From: Deinococcales bacterium
Lineage (GTDB): Bacteria > Deinococcota > Deinococci > Deinococcales > JAAFIG01
Reading direction: 5' to 3'
NCBI GenBank assembly: GCA_013298185.1
Contig: JAAFJQ010000005.1
Span: forward strand, 1-50,358
DNA: 50,358 nucleotides
The notes under the pieces were generated by a model. That model was not told the DNA's origin and searched no databases. It saw nothing but the letters and a program-made list of their open reading frames with translations. The translations under genes were made by a program, and so were the position numbers. Below, piece after piece: positions 34,342 through 42,263 of the stretch; positions within the stretch are counted from its first letter, which is position 1; each line of letters begins with the position of its first letter.

Positions 34342-35229
34342 TTAACCTTTGACGCTTCCAGCCAGCAGCCCACGCACAAAATACTGTTGGAAACCAATGA
34401 ATACCGCCAGTGGAATAAACATCGAAACAAATGCTCCAGCCGTGAGTAATTGCCAGTTGGTCGCGTACTGCCCAATCATTTGTAGGATTCGTTGCGGCAG
34501 CACAATACGACTTGGGTCGTCGCCCAAGAAAACCAATGGAATCAGTACACCATTCCAAACCCAAAGGAATTGAAAAATAGCAAATGAAGCAAAGGCTGGC
34601 ATCGAAAGCGGTACAACCAATTTGCTAAAGATGGTTGGGTGAGATGCGCCATCCACCACGGCTGATTCAAAGACTTCTCGAGGGAGCGTGACAATGTAGT
34701 TGTAAAGCAAGTACGTGGCAAGCGGCAGCCCAAAGCCAGTGTTGGCTAACCACACCCCAAGAAACGTGCCATTTAAGCCCAGCACGCGGTAATCACGCAG
34801 AATCGGAATCAATGACATTTGCAGTGGCACAACCAGCAGCGCCACCAAAACCATGAATAAGAACTTGCGCCCCGGGAAGTTCATCCATGCGAAAGCATAA
34901 GCGGCAATGGCGGCTAAGAAAATCGGGATAACTGTGCTGGGTATTGCCATGATAATGGTGTTGATAATGGCTTGGTTAAGGTTGATGGTGGCAGCAGTGT
35001 TGCTGGTTGCTCCATCGCCCGGGTTCAGCACAGCCGAGTAATTCTGCAAGGTAAAACTAAATTTACCTTCGGTGAAGACTTCCCACCAGCCGCTGCTCGA
35101 GGTGTCGTCTGGCACACGAAAAGAAGTCACAAGTAAGCCAAAAGTAGGTATCGTCCAGAATAATCCGAGGAAAATCAGGATGCCGTAAATGATGATTTTT
35201 GAAGAGAGGTTCATTTTTTGCGCCACCAT
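34342..35229 (-). CDS. ABC sugar transporter permease, MalG type (system 2)
   Basis: 295 aa with six predicted helices and the EAA loop FESAVVDGASHPTIFSKLVVP. A CUT1 inner-membrane subunit. GGAG precedes ATG 35229 by four bases. It is 8 bp after the MalF-type gene. Sugar specificity (sucrose or fructans) is inferred from the GH32 gene that follows. Confidence 0.9.
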   Translation of the reverse strand: MVAQKMNLSSKIIIYGILIFLGLFWTIPTFGLLVTSFRVPDDTSSSGWWEVFTEGKFSFTLQNYSAVLNPGDGATSNTAATINLNQAIINTIIMAIPSTVIPIFLAAIAAYAFAWMNFPGRKFLFMVLVALLVVPLQMSLIPILRDYRVLGLNGTFLGVWLANTGFGLPLATYLLYNYIVTLPREVFESAVVDGASHPTIFSKLVVPLSMPAFASFAIFQFLWVWNGVLIPLVFLGDDPSRIVLPQRILQMIGQYATNWQLLTAGAFVSMFIPLAVFIGFQQYFVRGLLAGSVKG

Positions 35230-35237
35230 AAAACTCC

Positions 35238-36320
35238 TTAAAATCCCTTGGCGTTCTTGCCGAAGTCACGGACGTTGTAGTACACCACAGGCAGAACCGT
35301 GACCAGCAGCACCACCGCAATGGCTGAACCACGTCCGTAATCAAAGTTGCGGAACATCTGCACGTATTGTTCGTTGGCAATCACTTGTGTGCCAAAGTTA
35401 CCACCAGTCATGCTGAAGACAATGTCAAAGACTTTGAGGGTAAAAATGACGATGGTCGTACTGACCGAAATCAGGGTGATTTGAATATACGGAATCGTGA
35501 TCTTAAAGAAACTCTGCAATTCGCTTGCCCCATCAATTCGGGCTGCCTCGAGCAGTTCCGATGGGATGCCTTTGATGGCGGCTGATAAGACCACCAAGGC
35601 AAAACCTGTTTGCATCCAAATCAGAATCACAATCAGCAAATAGGTGTTGAGTGGTTTTTGCAGCAGCCACGGCACGGGTGTACCACCCAAGGTCACAGTC
35701 ACGGCGTTGAGTAAACCGACTTGTTCTGTACCGGGTGCAAAGGCGTAGACCAATTTCCAAATCACGGCTGCGGCAATCATGCTGACCGCCATTGGCAGAA
35801 AGACAGCGGTTTTCATCAGCACTTCAAATTTGGGGTGAGTACGGTCAGCCAAAGCTGCAATCAGCAGCCCCAAAAGCACACTGATGCCACCACCAAAAAT
35901 AATCCAAATCAGGTTGTTCTTAAAACTCTCGAGCATGGTTGGGCTGGCAAAAGCATAAATAAAATTATCAAAGCCAATAAATTTGCTCGAGTCTTGGTTA
36001 AAAAAACTCAGGTAAATCGTGCGAAAGGTTGGCAGCAACAAGTAATAAAAAACAAGAAACAAAGCAGGTGCTGCAAACGCCCAAGGCATGACCACCTGAC
36101 GGACTTTCTCCGAGCATAAATCAATGATTGAAGTCACCAAGACAAATAAAAACCAAACGCCGCCAATCCCCCAAAGCAGCGAAACCGCAAAAATAATCCA
36201 AGCATTTGCTGTGCCTTCACGTAAAAACAAGAAAACATAATAGTAAATCACCAATGTTACCGCTAAAACAGCTGTTAAACCAAGAATTTTGGGTGTTTTA
36301 TTTTCGACTCGAGCAACCAT
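35238..36320 (-). CDS. ABC sugar transporter permease, MalF type (system 2)
   Basis: 360 aa from ATG 36320 (MVARVENKTPKILG), chosen over 36323 because GGGGG at 36325-36329 is then four bases away; longer in-frame extension runs into the hairpin region. Eight or so hydrophobic segments: an extra N-terminal pair precedes the six-helix core, as in longer MalF-type proteins. The EAA loop is EAARIDGASELQSFFKITIP. Confidence 0.88.
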   Translation of the reverse strand: MVARVENKTPKILGLTAVLAVTLVIYYYVFLFLREGTANAWIIFAVSLLWGIGGVWFLFVLVTSIIDLCSEKVRQVVMPWAFAAPALFLVFYYLLLPTFRTIYLSFFNQDSSKFIGFDNFIYAFASPTMLESFKNNLIWIIFGGGISVLLGLLIAALADRTHPKFEVLMKTAVFLPMAVSMIAAAVIWKLVYAFAPGTEQVGLLNAVTVTLGGTPVPWLLQKPLNTYLLIVILIWMQTGFALVVLSAAIKGIPSELLEAARIDGASELQSFFKITIPYIQITLISVSTTIVIFTLKVFDIVFSMTGGNFGTQVIANEQYVQMFRNFDYGRGSAIAVVLLVTVLPVVYYNVRDFGKNAKGF

Positions 36321-36350
36321 CATTCCCCCTTTATCGTGCCTAAAAATACC

Positions 36351-36380
36351 ACAGGACGAGGAGTAACCCCCTCGTCCTGT
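36351..36380. terminator. Hairpin between binding protein and permease genes (system 2)
   Basis: ACAGGACGAGG (36351-36361) pairs perfectly with CCTCGTCCTGT (36370-36380) around an 8-base loop. In the minus-strand transcript it follows the binding-protein stop by about 10 bases, with GGTATTTTT after it. It is probably a partial terminator or mRNA-stabilising stem, giving more binding protein than permease. Confidence 0.8.
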
Positions 36381-36390
36381 TTTGAAAGGT

Positions 36391-37653
36391 TTACTTGCGG
36401 TAAGCAGCGTCAATGCTGGACAGCACGCTATCGAGCGATGCACCAGTAACCCAATCGGTTGTGCCTTTCCAGAAGGCTTGGTTGACCGCACTTGGCATGG
36501 CATCCGAAGCATCAAAGCGAGCTGCTTTGGCGCTGAGGATGACTCGAGCAAAGTCGCCCTCGAGTTTGGTTGGGTACAGGCTGAGGTTTTGGTCTTTGTG
36601 TGGGAACAGACCGCCGCCTTGCTTGATCCAAGGGTCAGCCGATGCACCAGTGGCGAGGAATGACATGAACTTCTCGACTTCTGGGCGGTTCTTGCCTTTG
36701 AACATCACAAATTGGTCGCCGCCGACAAGGGCAGTTTGAGGCAATTTGGTGTTGATCATTGGGAGAACAAAGACTCCTACGTTGGAATCAAGGTTCTTTT
36801 GGATGCTGTCCTGCATAAAGGCAGTCGCAAAGCTACCCTGCATGTGCAACCAGCATTGGCTTGGGTTGGTGAACAAGCCTTGTGCCGATGGGATAAAGTT
36901 GGTAGCAGCAATGTTGGCGCGTCCACCGTAGACTTGCTTGGGGTTGCTCCAGATGCTATCCACCACTTGGAAAGCGTTCTTCACGGCAGCCGAGCTAAAC
37001 TTCACGTCGTTGGTGATCCATTGGTCGTAGACACTGGCTGGTTGGGTGCGGAGCATGATGTTCTCGATCCAGTCGGTAGCCACCCAACCAGTTGCGCCGC
37101 CAGATTCCATACCAACGCACCATGGGGAGGCTTTGGAGCTTTCCATGGCTTTGGTCAGTGCCATCAGTTCAACCCAAGTCTTTGGGACTTTGTAACCAGC
37201 AGCTTCAAAAGCTGGTTTGTTGTAGAACACCAAGCCCTTGACGTTGACGCGGTGGAACACACCATAGATTTTCTTGTCGGCTGCGCGTCCAAGTTCTGCC
37301 CAAGCTGGAGCGTAGTTGTTCTTGATTTGGTTCAAAGTCAAACCATTGACTGGGGCAAGCACGCCTCGAGCAGCCAAGTCCTTCATCACGCCCGGTTGTG
37401 GCAAGGCGGTGATGTCTGGGTAATCGCCGCTTTGCACACGAACATTCAAGACGGTGTTGAAATCGGCGCTGCTGGCGTAGTTGACCTTGACGCCGGGGTT
37501 CTTAGCTTCAAAGGCGTTAATCACAGCTTGGAAGGTTTTGGCTTCTTCGCCACCGAAAGCACCCAAGATGCTGATGGTTTTGGTGCCTTGAGCAAGAGCG
37601 AGGGTGAGTGGCAAAGCTGCCAGACCAGCGAGTAACACATAACGTTTTTTCAC
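36391..37653 (-). CDS. Sugar ABC transporter substrate-binding protein (system 2)
   Basis: 420 aa from GTG 37653, with GGAGG seven bases upstream. Signal peptide MKKRYVLLAGLAALPLTLALAQ, then a CUT1 family 1 binding domain (ISILGAFGGEEAKTFQAVINAF, GLVFYNKPAFEAAGYKVPKTW, DQFVMFKGKNRPEVEKFMSFL). It captures the substrate of the GH32-linked importer, probably sucrose or fructo-oligosaccharide. First gene of the operon controlled by the promoter/operators at 37749-37791. Confidence 0.9.
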   Translation of the reverse strand: MKKRYVLLAGLAALPLTLALAQGTKTISILGAFGGEEAKTFQAVINAFEAKNPGVKVNYASSADFNTVLNVRVQSGDYPDITALPQPGVMKDLAARGVLAPVNGLTLNQIKNNYAPAWAELGRAADKKIYGVFHRVNVKGLVFYNKPAFEAAGYKVPKTWVELMALTKAMESSKASPWCVGMESGGATGWVATDWIENIMLRTQPASVYDQWITNDVKFSSAAVKNAFQVVDSIWSNPKQVYGGRANIAATNFIPSAQGLFTNPSQCWLHMQGSFATAFMQDSIQKNLDSNVGVFVLPMINTKLPQTALVGGDQFVMFKGKNRPEVEKFMSFLATGASADPWIKQGGGLFPHKDQNLSLYPTKLEGDFARVILSAKAARFDASDAMPSAVNQAFWKGTTDWVTGASLDSVLSSIDAAYRK

Positions 37654-37713
37654 AATATTCCTCCGAGAGTGCTTTTCGAGAAATCAACAGCTGGTTTTTT
37701 CTTAGACCGCCTC

Positions 37714-37732
37714 ACACCAATGGTATTGGTGT
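37714..37732. promoter_or_regulatory. 19-bp palindrome in the leader of system 2
   Basis: ACACCAAT-GGT-ATTGGTGT is a perfect 8-bp inverted repeat, about 60 bp before the GTG start and downstream of the predicted transcription start. It may be a binding site for a second regulator or an RNA stem in the 5' leader. It differs from the LacI-type operators. Confidence 0.7.
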
Positions 37733-37748
37733 AAGAGCTACTATTGTC

Positions 37749-37791
37749 GAAAGCGTTTCCAGAGTGTATCGTAAGCGTTTACGGATGTCAA
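37749..37791 (-). promoter_or_regulatory. Promoter with two LacI-type operators (system 2)
   Basis: Minus strand: -35 TTGACA (37786-37791), 17-bp spacer, -10 TACACT (37763-37768). The spacer contains operator GTAAACGCTTAC (37771-37782). A second, GGAAACGCTTTC (37749-37760), lies at the expected transcription start. The centres are 22 bp apart, two helical turns, so bound dimers would face the same side and exclude RNA polymerase. The regulator is probably the LacI protein encoded at the end of the operon. Confidence 0.85.
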
Positions 37792-37797
37792 TAGGGT

Positions 37798-37874
37798 GGG
37801 AGAGGAAAGAGAAAAGAAGAAAGAGAAAAGAGGTTTGGGAGGCATTTTTTCTTGTTTCTCTTTCCTCTAAACGG
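37798..37874. repeat. Purine/pyrimidine inverted repeat downstream of the DUF512 gene
   Basis: GGGAGAGGAAAGAGAAAAG (37798-37816) and further GAAAGAGAAAAGAGG face GTTTCTCTTTCCTCT (37856-37870). It overlaps the last codons of the DUF512 gene and lies just before the system 2 promoter. It could therefore act as the terminator that isolates the two transcripts. Confidence 0.6.
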
Positions 37875-39252
37875 TTTTCCCTCGGTGTTCTTTGACTGCA
37901 TGGGCGCTATAACCAAATTGTGGCAAACTGCTTTGGGCATTCTCGAGGATGACCCTTGCCAGTTCACCAAGGTTTTTACCACCTGAGCGCACGTCCATTT
38001 TGAGTTTTTGACGCAGGTCGGTTAGGGAAACATCATCGAGCATCAGTTCTGTGCCGTAACGCAAGGTGCTTGGGCTGACCAAGAGCAAATCAGCTTCGGC
38101 AGGGGCAATGTTTTCAACAAAACAACGCCCAGTCAGCAAACCCGAGACAGTCGTGACTGTTCCAAAGGTTTTATTCTCGAGCGCTCGTACTTCGAGATGC
38201 AAACCACGGACAGCCCGTAGTGGCTCGAGGGCGAGGTCTAAAATCGGGGCAAACAACTTGCCTGTGCCGAGAATCACTTTTGTACCGGGTACAGCCTTGG
38301 GAAGTGGCGGCAAATCACCGCTCAGGAAATCACGCACCATACCCACGCCGTTCTCGAGCATTGGATAGCCTTCGTAGGCTTCCTCGGGCGGCAGAGGTTC
38401 ACCAGCCAGAATATAAAATTCATCCGATGGAAAAATAAACCGTGTACCGCGTTCCTCGAGCATTTTTTTCTGCCAAGCATGAGCAATTCGCAGCACATCG
38501 CGGGCTTCCTCGGGGCGAAAAGGACGAAGCTCGGGCAGGTTGCGCCTGTGGTCAGTCAGTCCAAGCGGCACACACGCTACCGAAAGCACATTGGGCAGGC
38601 TCGAGAGATACGTTAGCGATTCCTCGAGATGCACCCCATCGTTGCGGTTGGGCAGCAGCACGAGTTGGGTGTACAAATCTATTGGCTCGAGGCGTTTTAG
38701 GGTTTCTTGGATTTTGGTGGATTCAGGGTCTTTGACCTTTAAGCGCCACCATTTCATCATATCAGCACGCAGGGCTTGGTCGGTGCTGTGAACACTGACA
38801 TAAAGCGGCGAAAGGTTCTCGGACAGAATTCGGTTAAAGTCATTTTCGGATAAGTTCGTCAGGGTCACAAACGAACCGTACAAAAACGACAAACGGTAAT
38901 CATCATCCATCACGTATAAACTCTTACGAAAGCCCTTGGGCATTTGATGCACATAACAAAACTCGCATTTGTTGGCACAGATTTTAATACCATCAAACAA
39001 TACTTCACTGAACTCGAGTCCGGGGTCTTCCCAAGACACTTCAAAATGCAGACTCGAGCCGTCTGTGCGCTGTACCTCGAGCGTCACATCACCGACCTCG
39101 AGTTCACGGCGGTACGCCAGAATATCTGGAATCGGTTGATTATTGACGCGCACCAGCGAATCGCCAGCCTGCACCCCAGCTTGGCTGGCAGGTGAATCGG
39201 GTTCAACCCTCGAGATCAGGGCTGGGTAAAGGGTTTCTTGCAAAGACATCAT
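37867..39252 (-). CDS. PDZ-radical SAM protein of the DUF512 family
   Basis: 461 aa from ATG 39252; the frame extends to 39270, but TACAGT lies six bases before 39252, the local leaderless rule. N-terminal PDZ-like domain (ALISRVEPDSPASQAGVQAGDSL, two adjacent pieces), then a radical-SAM-like cluster site CANKCEFCYV (C-x3-C-x2-C), then the C-terminal DUF512 region (PLPKAVPGTKVILGTG..., NKTFGTVTTVSGLLTG). The family is widespread and often near ribosome-assembly GTPase genes; its reaction is unknown. It has the same orientation as system 2 but a separate promoter. Confidence 0.9.
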   Translation of the reverse strand: MMSLQETLYPALISRVEPDSPASQAGVQAGDSLVRVNNQPIPDILAYRRELEVGDVTLEVQRTDGSSLHFEVSWEDPGLEFSEVLFDGIKICANKCEFCYVHQMPKGFRKSLYVMDDDYRLSFLYGSFVTLTNLSENDFNRILSENLSPLYVSVHSTDQALRADMMKWWRLKVKDPESTKIQETLKRLEPIDLYTQLVLLPNRNDGVHLEESLTYLSSLPNVLSVACVPLGLTDHRRNLPELRPFRPEEARDVLRIAHAWQKKMLEERGTRFIFPSDEFYILAGEPLPPEEAYEGYPMLENGVGMVRDFLSGDLPPLPKAVPGTKVILGTGKLFAPILDLALEPLRAVRGLHLEVRALENKTFGTVTTVSGLLTGRCFVENIAPAEADLLLVSPSTLRYGTELMLDDVSLTDLRQKLKMDVRSGGKNLGELARVILENAQSSLPQFGYSAHAVKEHRGKTV

Positions 39253-39258
39253 GCGGTT

Positions 39259-39264
39259 ACTGTA
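39259..39264 (-). promoter_or_regulatory. -10 element TACAGT for the DUF512 gene
   Basis: TACAGT on the minus strand, then six bases, then ATG 39252. No Shine-Dalgarno site fits. It decides the start inside a longer ORF. Confidence 0.55.
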
Positions 39265-39344
39265 GCGCATTCACACATGACGGATGGCTTGGAGTGGTAA
39301 AAGAAACAAGTTTTCACGAATTTCTTTGTTCTCCAAAGCCTTTG

Positions 39345-39462
39345 TCACCATGTGTATCTCAAGTTGTGTGGAAAAATCGTTTTTTGCCGTAGGGGCGTAG
39401 CGCACTACGGCGCTACAAGCAACGTCATAGACACATTTTCTCCAAGAAGCCACACATGGTGA
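39345..39462. repeat. 118-bp structured element with 11-bp terminal inverted repeats
   Basis: TCACCATGTGT (39345-39355) and ACACATGGTGA (39452-39462) are perfect inverted arms. Inside, GCCGTAG (39386-39392) pairs with CTACGGC (39405-39411), and GTAGCGC (39397-39403) pairs with GCGCTAC (39410-39416). The second arms overlap, so the stems exclude each other. It may be a small non-autonomous element or an RNA switch-like structure; no target-site duplication is evident. Confidence 0.55.
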
Positions 39463-39546
39463 GATGCACCCCATTGTCACCCATCCCCTTGACGAACCTG
39501 TCACAAAAGCCTCAGACTATGCCATCTGATTCTCGAGGGGTGGCAT

Positions 39547-40590
39547 ATGAAAAAATTTGTATTAGCGGCATTGGGTGGCGTTGCAGTGTTGGGTTTGTTG
39601 GCTCAGGGTTCAGCTCAGACTCGGGTGCTGAATTTATTTAACTGGTCGGAGTACATGGATCCTGCAATTCTCAAAGACTTTGAAAAACAATTCAATGCCA
39701 AAGTCAATGTGTCATTGTACGAATCCAACGAGGATTTAATTGCCAAACTCAAAGCCAACGGCGGCAGTCAATACGACGTTGTTGTTCCCGGGCAGTACGC
39801 GATTCCGCTGCTTTCTCGCTCGAATTTATTACTGAAACTCGACAAAAGTAAAATCCCGAACATCAAGAACCTCTCAAAGAAATTTGTCAACCCCAGTTAC
39901 GACCCAAATAACACCTACAGCGCAGCTTATCAATGGGGAACAGTTGGCGTGGTCTACCGCAAAGACAAACTCAAAAACCCAGACCAAAGCTGGGCGCTCT
40001 TTTTTGATAAATCCAAACAACAAGGCAGTTTTCTGATGATGGATTCGACACGGGAAATGCTCGGACCTGTGCTGAAATACCTTGGTAAAAGCCTGAACAC
40101 CAACAAACCCGAAGACCTACGAGCCGCGATTGACCTGATGGTCGAAGCCAAAAGCCGCAGCCTTGGTTTTGACGGTGGCGTCGGAAATCGCAATAAAGTC
40201 TCGGCAGCCCAAGCCAATTATGGAGTGGCATACAACGGCGATGTGGTCAAACTCCAAGCCGAAGACCCAAACCTCGGGTTTTTTGTACCAAGAGAAGGCA
40301 GCGTGATTTTCACCGACAGCATGGCAATACCCGTCAAAGCCCCCAACGCAGCCTTGGCATACCAATTTATCAACTTTATTCTCGAGCCTAAAATCGGAGC
40401 GCGTTTAAGTACCTACAACCAATACGCCACACCCAACGAAGCCGCTAAGCCATTTATCAAAAAAGCCGACGTGCAGAACCCCGCGATTTACCCACCAGCA
40501 GCAGTCATGGCGAAACTCGAGTTTATTCTTGACTTAGGTAAGGATAATAATTTGTACGACAGCGCTTGGACAAAAATCAAAGCCCGTTAA
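39547..40590 (+). CDS. PotD/PotF-like polyamine ABC substrate-binding protein
   Basis: 347 aa. Signal peptide MKKFVLAALGGVAVLGLLAQGSAQ, then a spermidine/putrescine-type binding fold (VLNLFNWSEYMDPAILKDFEK, YDVVVPGQYAIPLL, YQWGTVGVVYRKDKL, DSMAIPVKAPNAALAYQFINFILEP). A GAGGGG site lies upstream of ATG 39547. No permease or ATPase gene is adjacent. The transcript ends at the strong hairpin at 40600-40636. A polyamine ligand is likely from family resemblance, not proven. Confidence 0.88.
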   Translation: MKKFVLAALGGVAVLGLLAQGSAQTRVLNLFNWSEYMDPAILKDFEKQFNAKVNVSLYESNEDLIAKLKANGGSQYDVVVPGQYAIPLLSRSNLLLKLDKSKIPNIKNLSKKFVNPSYDPNNTYSAAYQWGTVGVVYRKDKLKNPDQSWALFFDKSKQQGSFLMMDSTREMLGPVLKYLGKSLNTNKPEDLRAAIDLMVEAKSRSLGFDGGVGNRNKVSAAQANYGVAYNGDVVKLQAEDPNLGFFVPREGSVIFTDSMAIPVKAPNAALAYQFINFILEPKIGARLSTYNQYATPNEAAKPFIKKADVQNPAIYPPAAVMAKLEFILDLGKDNNLYDSAWTKIKAR

Positions 40591-40592
40591 GA

Positions 40593-42083
40593 TCAGAGTA
40601 AATTCTCGAGCAGTTTCTTTGCCTGCTCGAGAATTTGTTGTTTTTCGTTTGCGTCACGCTTTGCCCAGTTTGCCAGCATCAGGCTCATACGAGGATTGGA
40701 TTTCCAGCGTTCCGAGTGCTTATCAATAAAATGCCAGTACAAACTGTTAAACGGACAAGCCTTGTCACCCACCGTCAGCTTAGGGTTATAGACACAAGAC
40801 AAGCAGTAATTGCTCATGCGGTTGATGTATCCCGCCCCACTGACATAAGGCTTGGAGGTAAAACGACCACCATCGGCGTATTGGCTCATGCCAAGAACAT
40901 TTGGGCTGACCACCCAATCAAACGCATCCACGAATGCCACCAAGAACCAATGGTTGATTGCTTGTGGGCGTACCCCCAGCAGCAAAGCCAAATTACCAAG
41001 CACCATCAGGCGCTGAATATGATGAGCATGACCACTGTCTTGGATTTGGGTTACGGTTTTTGCCACACAGTGCATCTTGGTTTTGGCTGTCCAATAAAAA
41101 TCAGGTAGCTCGGTTGTAAAACCAAAGTAATTGGTTTCTCTAAACTCCGGCATGAACGTGTTGTAAATATGGCGCATAAATTCACGCCAACCAAGAATTT
41201 GACGAATAAACCCTTCCAAACTGGCTAAAGGTACACGCCCTTGGTACTCGAGTGCCGCCAAACAAACCTCTTTGGCGCTGAGCAAACCCAAATTCAGTGC
41301 AGGTGAAAGCAAGCTGTGGTACAAATGCGCTTCGGATTCAACCATCGCATCCTCATACGCTCCAAAAAGCGCTAAACGATGCTCGAGGAAACGCTGCAAT
41401 GCGTTCAAAGCCTGTTCTCGAGTGACCACCCAGTTGAACACAGCCAAATCCCCGAAATGATCGGCAAAGTGCTGCTCAACGAATTGTATTGTTTCTTGGG
41501 TGATTTCATCTGGCACAAAGACCAAAGGCGCAGGAAAAACATGTCCTTTGGGTGGAACTTGGCGGTTCTCAGAGTCAAAATTCCATTGACCACCAATGGG
41601 TTGGTTACCATCCATCAGCCAATTGGTTTTTTGACGCATCTGACGATAAAAAAATTCCATACGATACGAATTCTTACCTTTGGCATACCGCGCCCAATCG
41701 CTTTGCGTGGAAAGCCAAAGTGAATTTTCAGTGACCTCGAGCTGCCCACCAAGTTGCTGTACAAGCTGCTCGAGTTGTTCTGCCACACCAAATTCAGCAG
41801 GTTGCATGACCTCGAGTTTGACATTTCCAAATTGCTCAAAATACGCTGCAAAACCCTGCTCGAAGGTATCTGTTTGCGCGTAAAAAACCTCAAAGCCTCG
41901 AGCCTCGAGCGCCAGCCAAAAATGGCGCATGGCACTGTAGAGCAGCACCAGTTTTTGCTTATGGTACGGGACAAGCCTGCCTCGAGCAAGGCTTTCAATC
42001 ATCAGCACTCGAGTTTGGGAAGGGGCAAGAGTATCAAAGCGCTCGAGGTTTAACTGATCGCCCAAAACCAAAATATGCTGCAT
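40593..42083 (-). CDS. phrB: Iron-sulfur (6-4) photolyase / bacterial cryptochrome (PhrB/CryB type)
   Basis: 496 aa from ATG 42083 (MQHILVLGDQLNLERFD), chosen over the ORF start because TATACT lies six bases upstream. The N-terminal DPRP domain and C-terminal FAD domain belong to the FeS-BCP group, which repairs (6-4) photoproducts with light. Four cysteines have the spacing C-x87-C-x2-C-x12-C (MHCVAK ... NYCLSCVYNP ... KACPF), as for the 4Fe-4S cluster of Agrobacterium PhrB. UV damage repair is a known strength of Deinococcus. Its last codons share DNA with the potD-like terminator. Confidence 0.93.
   Translation of the reverse strand: MQHILVLGDQLNLERFDTLAPSQTRVLMIESLARGRLVPYHKQKLVLLYSAMRHFWLALEARGFEVFYAQTDTFEQGFAAYFEQFGNVKLEVMQPAEFGVAEQLEQLVQQLGGQLEVTENSLWLSTQSDWARYAKGKNSYRMEFFYRQMRQKTNWLMDGNQPIGGQWNFDSENRQVPPKGHVFPAPLVFVPDEITQETIQFVEQHFADHFGDLAVFNWVVTREQALNALQRFLEHRLALFGAYEDAMVESEAHLYHSLLSPALNLGLLSAKEVCLAALEYQGRVPLASLEGFIRQILGWREFMRHIYNTFMPEFRETNYFGFTTELPDFYWTAKTKMHCVAKTVTQIQDSGHAHHIQRLMVLGNLALLLGVRPQAINHWFLVAFVDAFDWVVSPNVLGMSQYADGGRFTSKPYVSGAGYINRMSNYCLSCVYNPKLTVGDKACPFNSLYWHFIDKHSERWKSNPRMSLMLANWAKRDANEKQQILEQAKKLLENLL
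40600..40636 (+). terminator. Strong hairpin terminator after the PotD-like gene
   Basis: AAATTCTCGAGCAG (40600-40613) pairs perfectly with CTGCTCGAGAATTT (40623-40636) around a 9-base loop, followed by GTTGTTTTT on the plus strand. Each arm contains a CTCGAG. The stem lies inside the 3' end of the convergent photolyase gene. Confidence 0.85.
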
Positions 42084-42089
42084 AGTCAC

Positions 42090-42095
42090 AGTATA
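42090..42095 (-). promoter_or_regulatory. -10 element TATACT for the photolyase gene
   Basis: TATACT, six bases, then ATG 42083 on the minus strand, without a Shine-Dalgarno site. This is the leaderless form and sets the start within a longer ORF. Confidence 0.6.
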
Positions 42096-42263
42096 AAGTG
42101 AAACAGTATGATCTCGTAGGTACAAAATGAAATTGCCATCCAAAAGCCAAAATTCTCGAGAACAGCGCAGTGAATTTGCAAGCCACTTCACGCCTCGAGT
42201 AGATGCAAAAGACAGGTGCCTTGCGCTTTTCTCTTTTACTTTTCCTCTTTTCTCTGTCTCTTC

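Noticed and set aside
36712-37635. 307-codon plus-strand ORF opposite the system 2 binding protein gene
   Set aside because: It is His/Val/Asp-rich antisense shadow. The minus strand encodes a full signal-peptide-bearing binding protein with a strong RBS.
39490-39520. TTGACG as -35 of the PotD-like gene promoter
   Set aside because: No TANNNT lies 16-18 bp downstream; the nearest (TATGCC region) is about 23 bp away, so the pairing is not supported.
42084-42191. N-terminal extension of the photolyase ORF
   Set aside because: The -10 TATACT lies six bases before ATG 42083, and MQHILVLGDQL is the normal family start.
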